DNA from: Methylobacterium crusticola
GTDB taxonomy: Bacteria; Pseudomonadota; Alphaproteobacteria; Rhizobiales; Beijerinckiaceae
Direction of reading: 5' to 3'
Assembly (NCBI RefSeq): GCF_003574465.1
Contig: NZ_KZ984613.1
Location: 1 to 43,743 of the forward strand
DNA length: 43,743 bases
Part shown: in pieces, positions 24,061-31,623 of the stretch
Layout of the letters: each line of letters begins with the position of its first letter
Numbering within the stretch: the stretch's first letter is position 1
Notes under the pieces: model-generated
What the model was told of the DNA's origin: nothing
Database searches by the model: none
What the model saw: only the letters and a program-made list of their open reading frames with translations
Translations under genes and position numbers: made by a program

Positions 24061-24855
24061 TCACACCGCCACGGGCGCGCGGATCGCCGGGTGCGGCTCG
24101 TAGCCCATGATGGCGATGTCGTCGTGCCGGAAGTCGAACAGCGAGCGCACCTCCGGGTTCAGCCGCAGCGTCGGCAGGGTGCGGGGCGCGCGGGCGAGCT
24201 GCTGGCGGGCCTGGTTGAGGTGGTTGGAGTAGAGGTGCGCGTCGCCCAGCGTGTGGACGAAGTCGCCGGGCCGCAGGCCGACCACCTGCGCCATCATCTC
24301 GGTCAGGAGCGCGTAGGACGCGATGTTGAACGGGACGCCGAGGAACGCGTCCGCCGAGCGCTGGTAGAGCTGGCAGGAGAGCCGCCCGTCCGCGACGTAG
24401 AACTGGAACAGGCAGTGGCAGGGCGCGAGCGCCATCCGGTCGAGGTCGGCGGGGTTCCAGGCCGAGACGACGAGGCGGCGCGAATCGGGGTTGCGGCGGA
24501 TCTCGTCGAGGACCCAGGCGATCTGGTCGACGCTGCCGCCGTCGGGCTTGGCCCAGGAGCGCCACTGCTTGCCGTAGACCGGGCCGAGGTCGCCGCGCTC
24601 GTCCGCCCACTCGTCCCAGATCGTGACGCCGTTCGACTGCAGGTAGGCGACGTTCGTGTCCCCGGCCAGGAACCAGAGCAGCTCGTGGATGATGGATTTG
24701 AGGTGCAGGCGCTTCGTCGTCACGAGGGGAAACCCCTCCGCGAGGTCGAAGCGCATCTGATGTCCGAACACCGAGACCGTGCCGGTGCCGGTCCGGTCGT
24801 GCTTCTCCACGCCGTCGTCGAGGATGCGCTGCAGGAGGTCGTGATAGGGGCGCAT
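24061..24855 (-). CDS. thyA: thymidylate synthase ThyA
   Basis: A full-length 264-residue enzyme, the same length as the Escherichia coli protein. It methylates dUMP to dTMP with methylenetetrahydrofolate. Conserved elements are R21 (HDRTGTGT), WxxE-type [12 protein letters not shown], the nucleophile C146 in [36 protein letters not shown] and the C-terminal PVAV. The ATG is preceded by GGAGGAA at a good distance. It heads the minus-strand run that continues through folA and hflKC. There is no competing thyX in the window. Confidence 0.97.
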   Translation of the reverse strand: MRPYHDLLQRILDDGVEKHDRTGTGTVSVFGHQMRFDLAEGFPLVTTKRLHLKSIIHELLWFLAGDTNVAYLQSNGVTIWDEWADERGDLGPVYGKQWRSWAKPDGGSVDQIAWVLDEIRRNPDSRRLVVSAWNPADLDRMALAPCHCLFQFYVADGRLSCQLYQRSADAFLGVPFNIASYALLTEMMAQVVGLRPGDFVHTLGDAHLYSNHLNQARQQLARAPRTLPTLRLNPEVRSLFDFRHDDIAIMGYEPHPAIRAPVAV

Positions 24856-24939
24856 GACGTCTTCCTCCGCGGACGAGCCTTCGCGAGGCGCGGACGATAG
24901 CGCATCCGCGCCGCGCCGGTGAGGGCCGGTTGCGCGAAT

Positions 24940-24960
24940 CCACGTGGAGTTTCCACGTGG
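24940..24960. terminator. perfect nine-base hairpin between the CPBP gene and thyA
   Basis: CCACGTGGA, a three-base loop GTT, then TCCACGTGG form a perfect hairpin, and each arm contains the palindrome CCACGTGG. It sits 20 bases after the CPBP stop and about 85 bases before thyA, both on the minus strand. It may end the CPBP transcript or act as a double operator upstream of thyA. There is no T run on the minus strand. Confidence 0.4.
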
Positions 24961-24979
24961 GGTCCGGGCCCGCGGGCGC

Positions 24980-25834
24980 TCAGGCCCGCGAGGCCCACAG
25001 CATCGCCAGGACCACGGCCCCGTTGCTCACGGCGTGCAGGACGATGCAGGGCCAGAGGCTGCCGGTCCACAGCCGCATCAGCCCGAGGGCGAGGCCGAGC
25101 GGCAGCACCGAGAGGGGCTGCGTCAGGCCGCGCTCGGCGTGGCAGAGGGCGAACACCCCGGCGCTCGCCAGCACGGTCGCGGCCGGCGGCAGGAGCCCGC
25201 GCAGGCGGCCGAAGAGGTCGCCCCGGAACAGCAGCTCCTCGGCGAGCGGCGCCAGCACCACGAGCCAGAGCGCCCAGGCCCAGAGCACCTCGCCGGCGAT
25301 GGCCGGCGACAGGCGCCAGGCCCGGGCCGGCGACTGGCCGAGCAGCACCAGGAGGCCCGCCGTCCAGGCGACCTGGAGGAAGGGCCAGGCGACGAGCAGC
25401 GACAGGGCGCGCCGGCGAAGGACCGGCCGGCGGAGCGCCAGGGACCCCGCCCAGCCGCGCCCCTCCCGCGCCCGGGCCCGCCACAGGACGAGGAGCGCCA
25501 GCACCGGGGGCGGCGCGAGCGTCAGCGCCATCGCGGCGGCGTCCTCCGGCCCGAGGCGCCCGAACGGGAGCCGCGCGACGGGCAGGCCCGACCGGGCGAG
25601 GAGCCAGCGCGCCGCGGCGACGAGCCCGAACGCGAGCGCGAAGGCGGCGACCTGGAGGAGCGCTGCCCGCGCGGCGAGGCCCGCGACGCGCAGGGTCCGC
25701 GGCCAGAACGCGGGGCCCTGTCGCCCCGGGCGGGCGGCCTCCCGCGGTGCCCCGGCCGCGGCCGTCCCCGCGCCGGAGGCCGCTGGCGGCGACGCGGACG
25801 CAGAATGCGGTTCGGCGGGCTTCAAAAGCGGCAC
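24980..25834 (-). CDS. CPBP-family intramembrane metalloprotease (Abi/CAAX type)
   Basis: The 284-residue protein has a proline/alanine-rich N-terminus followed by about seven hydrophobic segments. The catalytic motifs are [14 protein letters not shown] (EExxxR), FALCHAERG (FxxxH) and, near the end, LHAVSNG (HxxxN), which together bind zinc inside the membrane. Relatives include CAAX prenyl endopeptidases and bacteriocin-immunity or membrane-regulatory proteases; the substrate is unknown. The annotated N-terminus overlaps the promoter of the tmRNA gene on the opposite strand, so transcription from the two may interfere. A later start inside the proline-rich segment is possible because the first about 40 residues are low complexity. 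It is not obviously in an operon. Confidence 0.82.
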   Translation of the reverse strand: MPLLKPAEPHSASASPPAASGAGTAAAGAPREAARPGRQGPAFWPRTLRVAGLAARAALLQVAAFALAFGLVAAARWLLARSGLPVARLPFGRLGPEDAAAMALTLAPPPVLALLVLWRARAREGRGWAGSLALRRPVLRRRALSLLVAWPFLQVAWTAGLLVLLGQSPARAWRLSPAIAGEVLWAWALWLVVLAPLAEELLFRGDLFGRLRGLLPPAATVLASAGVFALCHAERGLTQPLSVLPLGLALGLMRLWTGSLWPCIVLHAVSNGAVVLAMLWASRA

Positions 25835-25849
25835 GGGAGTCTCTATATT
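25821..25849 (+). promoter_or_regulatory. promoter of the tmRNA gene
   Basis: TTCAAA (25821-25826) and TATATT (25844-25849) are separated by exactly 17 bases. Transcription should start near 25856, just before the acceptor piece of the permuted tmRNA. The boxes lie within or next to the first codons of the opposite-strand CPBP gene. Confidence 0.6.
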
Positions 25850-25856
25850 CCCATTC

Positions 25857-26190
25857 GCCGGTCGCGAGGCCGGCTATGGCGATAAACGTTCTTCGGAATA
25901 AACCTATCGGACCCGGGGGCGGTACCCGGCGCCTCCACCCAAGCCCAGAGCGGCGGCCGCGCGGCCTGGGCTTCGGCGGGGGCGAAATAGGATCGACGAG
26001 GGCGTAAAGGTTGGACTTTCGCTCGGCATGGTTCCGCCGTTATCGGGCCATTGCAATAGTTGCCAACGACAACTTTGCTCCGGTGGCGGTGGCCGCGTAA
26101 GCGGTCCCCAATACCAAACGAAGTCCTAGCGGGTAGCACTGCATAGGCGGGGTTCGGAGGCACCTGGCAACAGAAGCCTCCACTTCTTTC
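25857..26190 (+). ncRNA. ssrA: two-piece (circularly permuted) tmRNA
   Basis: The acceptor piece comes first and ends CGCCTCC-A-CC (25930-25939). The coding piece begins at 25978 with GGGGGCG, which pairs with CGCCTCC; pair 3 is G-U, the alanine identity element. The D-arm string GGATCGACG (25990-25998) follows. The tag frame starts at resume codon GCC (26062) and reads ANDNFAPVAVAA to TAA (26098-26100), giving (A)ANDNFAPVAVAA after the charged Ala. The 3' part holds the hairpin GGAGGC/GCCTCC (26156-26161, 26176-26181) with ACCTGGCAACAGAA in the loop, a signature of alphaproteobacterial tmRNAs. Between the pieces, 25940-25977 carries AAGCCCAG/CTGGGCTT, which extends the acceptor stem in the precursor and is removed by processing. 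The final A of CCA is not encoded. It rescues stalled ribosomes and tags products for ClpXP. The outer ends are estimates. Confidence 0.93.
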
Positions 26191-26230
26191 CTTCCGCCCG
26201 AACGATGCGGCACCAGGCAAGCGACGGTTG

Positions 26231-26911
26231 ATGGCAGACGATCTGATTCGCTACGATCTCCTGGTGCAGGACGCCCTGCGCAACGTCGTGCGCAAGGTGC
26301 TGGGCGATGCGGCCCGCGACGGGCTCGCGGGCGATCACCACTTCTACGTCTCGTTCCGGACGGACTACCCGGGCGTGCGGATCTCGCAGCGGCTGCGGGA
26401 GAAGTACCCCCAGGACATGACGATCGTGCTCCAGCACCAGTTCTGGGACCTCGGCGTCACGGAGCACACCGTCGAGGTCGGGCTGTCGTTCTCAGGGGTG
26501 CCCGAGCGCCTGCTGGTGCCGTTCGAGGCCGTGACCGGCTTCTTCGACCCCTCGGTGCAGTTCGGCCTCAAGTTCGAGCTCAACGACGGGGCGCCGAGCG
26601 AGGAGGGCGCGGCCCCGGCTGGAACCCCGCTCCGGGCGATCCGCGGCGCCGGCTCCGAGCCGAGCGAGGCCTCGCCCAAGATCGCTTCGTCCAAGATCCC
26701 CTCGTCCGCGAAGGTCCCGGCGATCGGCGCGGGCGTCCCGAAGCTCGTCGCCGCGGCCGCCGACAAGGCCGCCAAGGTGCCGGCGCCCGCCCGGGACGCC
26801 GGCGCCGAGGGCGCGAAGGCCGAGGGCGACGGGGACAAGCCCGACCCGGAGACCGAGCCCCCCGAGGGCGCCTCGGTGGTCAGCCTGGACGCGTTCCGCA
26901 AGAAGAGCTGA
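26231..26911 (+). CDS. sspB: SspB, ClpXP adaptor for tmRNA-tagged proteins (alpha type)
   Basis: The 226-residue protein starts ADDLIRYDLLVQDALRNVVRKVLGDAARDGL and contains HHFYVSFRTDYPGVRISQRLREKYPQDMTIVLQHQFWDLGV, the alpha-SspB substrate-binding fold. After about residue 115 comes a long flexible Ala/Pro/Glu-rich linker, ending in VVSLDAFRKKS, a short motif of the kind that docks onto the ClpX zinc-binding domain. It tethers tagged proteins to ClpXP and enhances their degradation. It starts about 40 bases after the tmRNA whose tag it recognises. TTG at 26228 precedes ATG 26231, which I take as start. The gene may be read through from the tmRNA promoter or use one hidden in the tmRNA 3' region. 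Confidence 0.93.
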   Translation: MADDLIRYDLLVQDALRNVVRKVLGDAARDGLAGDHHFYVSFRTDYPGVRISQRLREKYPQDMTIVLQHQFWDLGVTEHTVEVGLSFSGVPERLLVPFEAVTGFFDPSVQFGLKFELNDGAPSEEGAAPAGTPLRAIRGAGSEPSEASPKIASSKIPSSAKVPAIGAGVPKLVAAAADKAAKVPAPARDAGAEGAKAEGDGDKPDPETEPPEGASVVSLDAFRKKS

Positions 26912-26921
26912 GGCCCGCCGC

Positions 26922-26939
26922 GGGGGCGCCACCGCCCCC
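26922..26939. terminator. hairpin between sspB and the P450 gene
   Basis: GGGGGCG (26922-26928), loop CCAC and CGCCCCC (26933-26939) make a perfect seven-base stem ten bases after the sspB stop, between convergent genes. No T run follows. Confidence 0.45.
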
Positions 26940-27001
26940 CGGGCCCGGCGCCGCCACATCCCCCGACCGGGCGTCGATCCCACCGCCGCGGGCGGCCGGG
27001 C

Positions 27002-28501
27002 TCAGCCGGCAGCGCTGCGGGCCGACGTCGCCGCGCCTGTCGCCCGCGCGCCTCTCCTGGCGCCCCCGGCACTCGGCACCGGGCCCGCCGCGGGCGCGCC
27101 ACCCCGCGCCGTCACCCGCATGCGCAGGCCGTCCTGCGGGCGCAGCGTGACCCGGTGCAGGGGCACGACCGGTCCGGCCTCCGGGGCGCGGTCGAGGCGG
27201 ATTGCCCGCACGAGGTGGGCGAGCACCAGGGTCGCCTCCGTGAGCGAGAAGCTGGCGCCGATGCAGACCCGCGGGCCGGCCCCGAAGGGCAGGTAGGCGT
27301 AGCGGTCGATGCGGGCCCGGTTCTCCGGCAGGAAGCGCTCCGGCACGTAGGCGTCGGGGTCCTCCCAGAGCAGGCGGTGGCGGTGCAGCACGTAGGGCGC
27401 CACCGTCACCAGGGAGCCGCGGGGGATCTTGATCCGCCCGATCCGGTCGTCGGCCACGGCCTGCCGGCTCATGAAGGGCACCGGCGGAAACAGCCGCATC
27501 GCCTCCTCGATGGCCGCCCGGGTCCAGGGCAGGTGCTCGGCCGCCGGGGCGGCGGTGCCCGCGAAGGCCGCGTCGACCTCGGCCTCGACGGCCGCGCGGG
27601 CGGCCTCGTCCTGCGACAGGCAGTAGAGCGTCCAGGTCAGCGCGTTCGCGGTGGTCTCGTGACCGGCGCCGATGAACGTGACGATGTTGGCCCGGACCTC
27701 GAGGTCCGAGAGGCCGCGCCCCGTCTCCGGATCCTGGGCCCGGAGCAGGAGGGTGAGGAGGTCGTGGGGGGCCTCGGCCGCCGTGGCGAGCGCCCGGCGG
27801 CGCTCGATGAGCTCGTCCACCACCTCGGCGAAGAAGCGCAGGGCCGGCCGGGCCCGGATGCGGCCGAGGCGCGGCACCCAGTCGGGCACCCCGAACACGT
27901 CGAGGGGGTCGATCGGCCCGAGCGCCTCGAAGTACCGGGTGATCGCCCGGCCGAGGGCGTCGGGCTCCCGCGGCAGCCCGTGGGTGAAGATCGTGCGCTC
28001 CAGCACGTCCAGGGTCACGCGGGTCATCTCGAGCGCCACGTCGACGCTCTGCCCGTCGCGGCGCGCGAGCCGGCGGGCGAGGCGCGCGGCGGCCTCGGTC
28101 ATCGGGGCCTGGAAGCCGGCGACGTGGCGCGGCGAGAAGATCGGCGCCAGGGTCCGGCGCTGGAGGCGCCACTCGTCGCCCTCGGCGGTGAGCAGGCCGT
28201 TGCCGAGGCCCGGGGCGAGGACCCGGCGCTGGAGGTCGTCCTTGCGGTAGTTGGCGGCGTTGTCGAGGAGCACGTGCCGGATCGCGGCGGGCTCGCTCAC
28301 CACGGTGACGCGGCCGAGGGCGCCGTCTCCGGCGACGATCGGCTGCTCGAAATGCTCCGCGAACCACGTCGTCAGCGGGTTCTCCCGCGCGGCGCGCAGG
28401 AAGGCGATGAGCCCCATCGGCTCCGTGCGCGGGCGCGGCACCCGGGGCCGGAACGGGGTGCGTCCGGCGGGCGCGGCGGCGACGGGGGCGGGCGACGGCA
28501 T
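27002..28501 (-). CDS. cytochrome P450 monooxygenase
   Basis: This 499-residue P450 has the three defining motifs: the oxygen-activating I-helix AGHETT (279-284), E333-x-x-R336 of the K helix, and the heme-binding FGAGPRVCIG with axial C413. It would insert one oxygen atom into an organic substrate using electrons from a redox partner. No partner ferredoxin or reductase gene is adjacent, so generic partners must supply electrons. There is no membrane anchor, as expected for a soluble bacterial enzyme. The sequence around WRLQRRTLAPIFSPRHV and PFMSRQAVADDRIG resembles fatty-acid/terpenoid-type P450s of Rhizobiales, but the substrate is not predictable. The last about 35 residues (after MRVTARGG) are Ala/Gly/Arg-rich and beyond the usual family end. 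It is divergent from fumC with a 95-base gap. Confidence 0.93.
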   Translation of the reverse strand: MPSPAPVAAAPAGRTPFRPRVPRPRTEPMGLIAFLRAARENPLTTWFAEHFEQPIVAGDGALGRVTVVSEPAAIRHVLLDNAANYRKDDLQRRVLAPGLGNGLLTAEGDEWRLQRRTLAPIFSPRHVAGFQAPMTEAAARLARRLARRDGQSVDVALEMTRVTLDVLERTIFTHGLPREPDALGRAITRYFEALGPIDPLDVFGVPDWVPRLGRIRARPALRFFAEVVDELIERRRALATAAEAPHDLLTLLLRAQDPETGRGLSDLEVRANIVTFIGAGHETTANALTWTLYCLSQDEAARAAVEAEVDAAFAGTAAPAAEHLPWTRAAIEEAMRLFPPVPFMSRQAVADDRIGRIKIPRGSLVTVAPYVLHRHRLLWEDPDAYVPERFLPENRARIDRYAYLPFGAGPRVCIGASFSLTEATLVLAHLVRAIRLDRAPEAGPVVPLHRVTLRPQDGLRMRVTARGGAPAAGPVPSAGGARRGARATGAATSARSAAG

Positions 28502-28596
28502 CCGGTCTCCTCAAGCTCGGCGGCGGGCGATGCGGGGCATCGCGCATTGTCCGCTCTTGGCTTAAGTAGGCGCCGTCCAGACCCGCCAAAGAGGCC

Positions 28597-29998
<1,402 letters not shown>

Positions 29999-30009
<11 letters not shown>

Positions 30010-30080
30010 GCGCGGGCCCGCCCGAGATCCGGGTTGGCGCCGGGCGCCGAGTAGCCACGGGCCCGCCCGGGGCTCCGGGA
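29999..30080 (+). repeat. imperfect tandem duplication of the fumC stop region
   Basis: GCGCCGAGTAG, which contains the fumC stop codon, occurs at 29999-30009 and again at 30044-30054. Both are followed after three bases by CGGGCCCGCCCG and then TCCGGG. The copies are 45 bases apart and differ at a few positions. It looks like a local slippage duplication of the gene's tail and its downstream G/C-rich stem. Confidence 0.55.
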
Positions 30081-30154
30081 GCGGCGCGGCGCGGCGCGCC
30101 GCCGCCCTCACGCCCCTGGCGTCGCGGCGCGATCCGGCGCAGTTTCACGGGAGC

Positions 30155-30174
30155 GGCGCGGGCCCGCCCGCGCC
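30155..30174. other. GC-rich inverted repeat before the DUF4169 gene
   Basis: GGCGCGGGC, two C residues, then GCCCGCGCC form a perfect nine-base inverted repeat 25 bases ahead of the DUF4169 start. It might end fumC transcription or control translation of the small gene. The sequence is G/C only, so chance palindromes are frequent. Confidence 0.3.
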
Positions 30175-30198
30175 GGGACCCGGCGGGAGATCCGTGTC

Positions 30199-30390
30199 AT
30201 GGCCGAGATCATCAACCTTCGTCAGGCCCGCAAGGCGCGCGAGCGGGCCGCCCGGGACCGGGACGCGGCGGAGAACCGGGCGGCCTTCGGCCGCTCGAAG
30301 CCCGCCAAGACCCGGGCCGAGACCCGCGAGGCGCTCGACGCCGCCCGTCACGAGGGCCACCGGCTCGAGCGGCCCGACCCGGCCGAATGA
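30199..30390 (+). CDS. DUF4169 family small protein
   Basis: A 63-residue, highly charged protein, MAEIINLRQARKARERAARD onward, with a heptad-like run of Arg, Ala and Glu and a C-terminal GHRLERPDPAE. The MAEIINLRxARKxxxR start and the GRSKPAKTRAET core are typical of DUF4169, found next to fumarase in many alphaproteobacteria. It is probably one long helix with a basic face; the function is unknown. Its stop overlaps the start of the ribbon-helix-helix gene (ATGA), so the two are made together. It carries no membrane or signal sequence. Confidence 0.85.
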   Translation: MAEIINLRQARKARERAARDRDAAENRAAFGRSKPAKTRAETREALDAARHEGHRLERPDPAE

Positions 30391-30650
30391 GCGCGGGCGG
30401 CAGCCTCAAGCGCTCCCTGATGATCGCCGGTCACCGCACCAGCGTCTCCCTGGAGACGCCGTTCTGGGACGCCCTGCGCGCCCTCGCGGCCGCCCGCGGC
30501 CTCTCGGTCCAGGCCCTGGTGGGCCGCATCGACGCGGAGCGGGGCGAGCAGAACCTGTCCTCGGCGATCCGGGTGTTCGTGCTCGGGGCGGTGTGGCCCG
30601 CCCCCGGCGCGCCCCCGGGCGGGGCCGACGGCGATCCCGGCCCGGTGTGA
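30387..30650 (+). CDS. ribbon-helix-helix domain protein
   Basis: The 87-residue protein opens MSAGGSLKRSLMIAGHRTSVSLETPFWDALRALAAARGLSVQALV, matching the RHH_4 type: a short beta strand (RTSVSLE) for DNA contact, then two helices, with NLSSAIRVFVLGAV closing the second. Such proteins bind DNA as dimers and often regulate. The tail from PAPGAPP onward is disordered. It is coupled to DUF4169 by ATGA. In alphaproteobacteria the pair lies next to fumC, which suggests control of a nearby gene or a toxin-antitoxin-like partnership; no toxin-like protein is evident here. The role is inferred from fold only. Confidence 0.82.
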   Translation: MSAGGSLKRSLMIAGHRTSVSLETPFWDALRALAAARGLSVQALVGRIDAERGEQNLSSAIRVFVLGAVWPAPGAPPGGADGDPGPV

Positions 30651-30652
30651 CC

Positions 30653-30690
30653 GCCCCCGGGCGGGCCCGGGCGGCGGGACGCCCGGGGGC
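30653..30690. terminator. bidirectional hairpin between the RHH gene and ygfZ
   Basis: GCCCCCGGGCG (30653-30663) and CGCCCGGGGGC (30680-30690) pair perfectly over 11 bases around a 16-base loop. It lies between convergent stops at 30650 and 30696. Confidence 0.5.
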
Positions 30691-30695
30691 CTCCC

Positions 30696-31532
30696 TCACG
30701 CCGCCGCTTCCGGCCACCCGAAGGTCGCGAAGGCGGGCTTCTCCACGGCCACCGGCCGGCCGGCCACCTCCACGGCCTCGCCGGCCGCGAGCGCGTCGCC
30801 GAGCCGGTCGAGGCGCAGCATGGCGAGGCCCCGCTCCCCGGCCGCGCTCCCGGTCTGGCCCAGCGTGTGGCGCCCGGCGGTGACCGGCTGGCCGGGAGGC
30901 GCCGCCGGGCCGCCGCGGTAGCCGATCGGCACGATGCGGGTCCGGGCCGTGCCGCGGTGCTGCATGCGCGACACCACCTCCTGGCCGACGTAGCAGCCCT
31001 TGCGGAAATCGACGCCGCCGAGCTGGTCCATCAGCGCCTCGTGCGGGAACGCGTCGCCGAGCGTGAAGTCGGCGCCGCTCTCCGGTACGCCGAGGCCGAT
31101 GCGGTGCCGGTGGTAGGCCGCCGCGTCCGCGTCGGGCGCCGGCCCCTCGCCGTCCCCCCGGTAGAGCCGCCAGCCGAGGGCGGGCAGGCGGCCGTCGCGG
31201 CGCGCCGGGCCCGCCGGCGCCTCGCCCCACGCGGCCGCGACCGCGCCCGGTGCCGGCTCCACCGCGACCTTGGCGCGCAGGCGGTAGAGCGACAGCCGCT
31301 TGACGAGGTCGGCCGCGCTGGCGCGGGCGGTGTCGAGCCAGAACCCCCCGGGCGCGCGGCTCACCAGGAAGTCGAACAGGATCTTGCCCTGGGGGGAGAG
31401 CAGGGCGCCGAGCCGCGCCTCGTCCTCCGGCAGCGATTCGACGTTGCAGGTGACGAGGTTCTGGAGGAAGCCGGTGGCGTCGGCGCCCGTGACCGCCACG
31501 ACGGCGCGCTCCGGCAGGGAGGCGAGGGGCAT
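30696..31532 (-). CDS. ygfZ: YgfZ/GcvT-domain folate-binding protein (iron-sulfur cluster related)
   Basis: The 278-residue protein starts MPLASLPERAVVAVTGADATGFLQNLVTCNVESLP and carries the YgfZ signature K178-G-C180-Y-V-G-Q-E185, together with LLSPQGKILFDFLV. YgfZ proteins bind folate and help assemble or repair certain iron-sulfur enzymes under oxidative stress; the conserved Cys in the signature is needed. It has no signal peptide. It is divergent from the dihydroorotase-like gene with a 91-base gap that probably holds both promoters. Family assignment is firm; the target enzymes are not visible from context. Confidence 0.92.
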   Translation of the reverse strand: MPLASLPERAVVAVTGADATGFLQNLVTCNVESLPEDEARLGALLSPQGKILFDFLVSRAPGGFWLDTARASAADLVKRLSLYRLRAKVAVEPAPGAVAAAWGEAPAGPARRDGRLPALGWRLYRGDGEGPAPDADAAAYHRHRIGLGVPESGADFTLGDAFPHEALMDQLGGVDFRKGCYVGQEVVSRMQHRGTARTRIVPIGYRGGPAAPPGQPVTAGRHTLGQTGSAAGERGLAMLRLDRLGDALAAGEAVEVAGRPVAVEKPAFATFGWPEAAA

Positions 31533-31623
31533 GAGGGACCTTTGCTTGAACCGCGGGCACCGCTGACATAAGCCGCCAGCGCCCGGCCCTCAATCGCGGT
31601 GCCCCGGCGAAGGAGCACGTCCG

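Noticed and set aside
25843..26467. Minus-strand frames over the tmRNA region
   Set aside because: They are antisense to a clearly identified tmRNA and to the first part of sspB, with no domain similarity.
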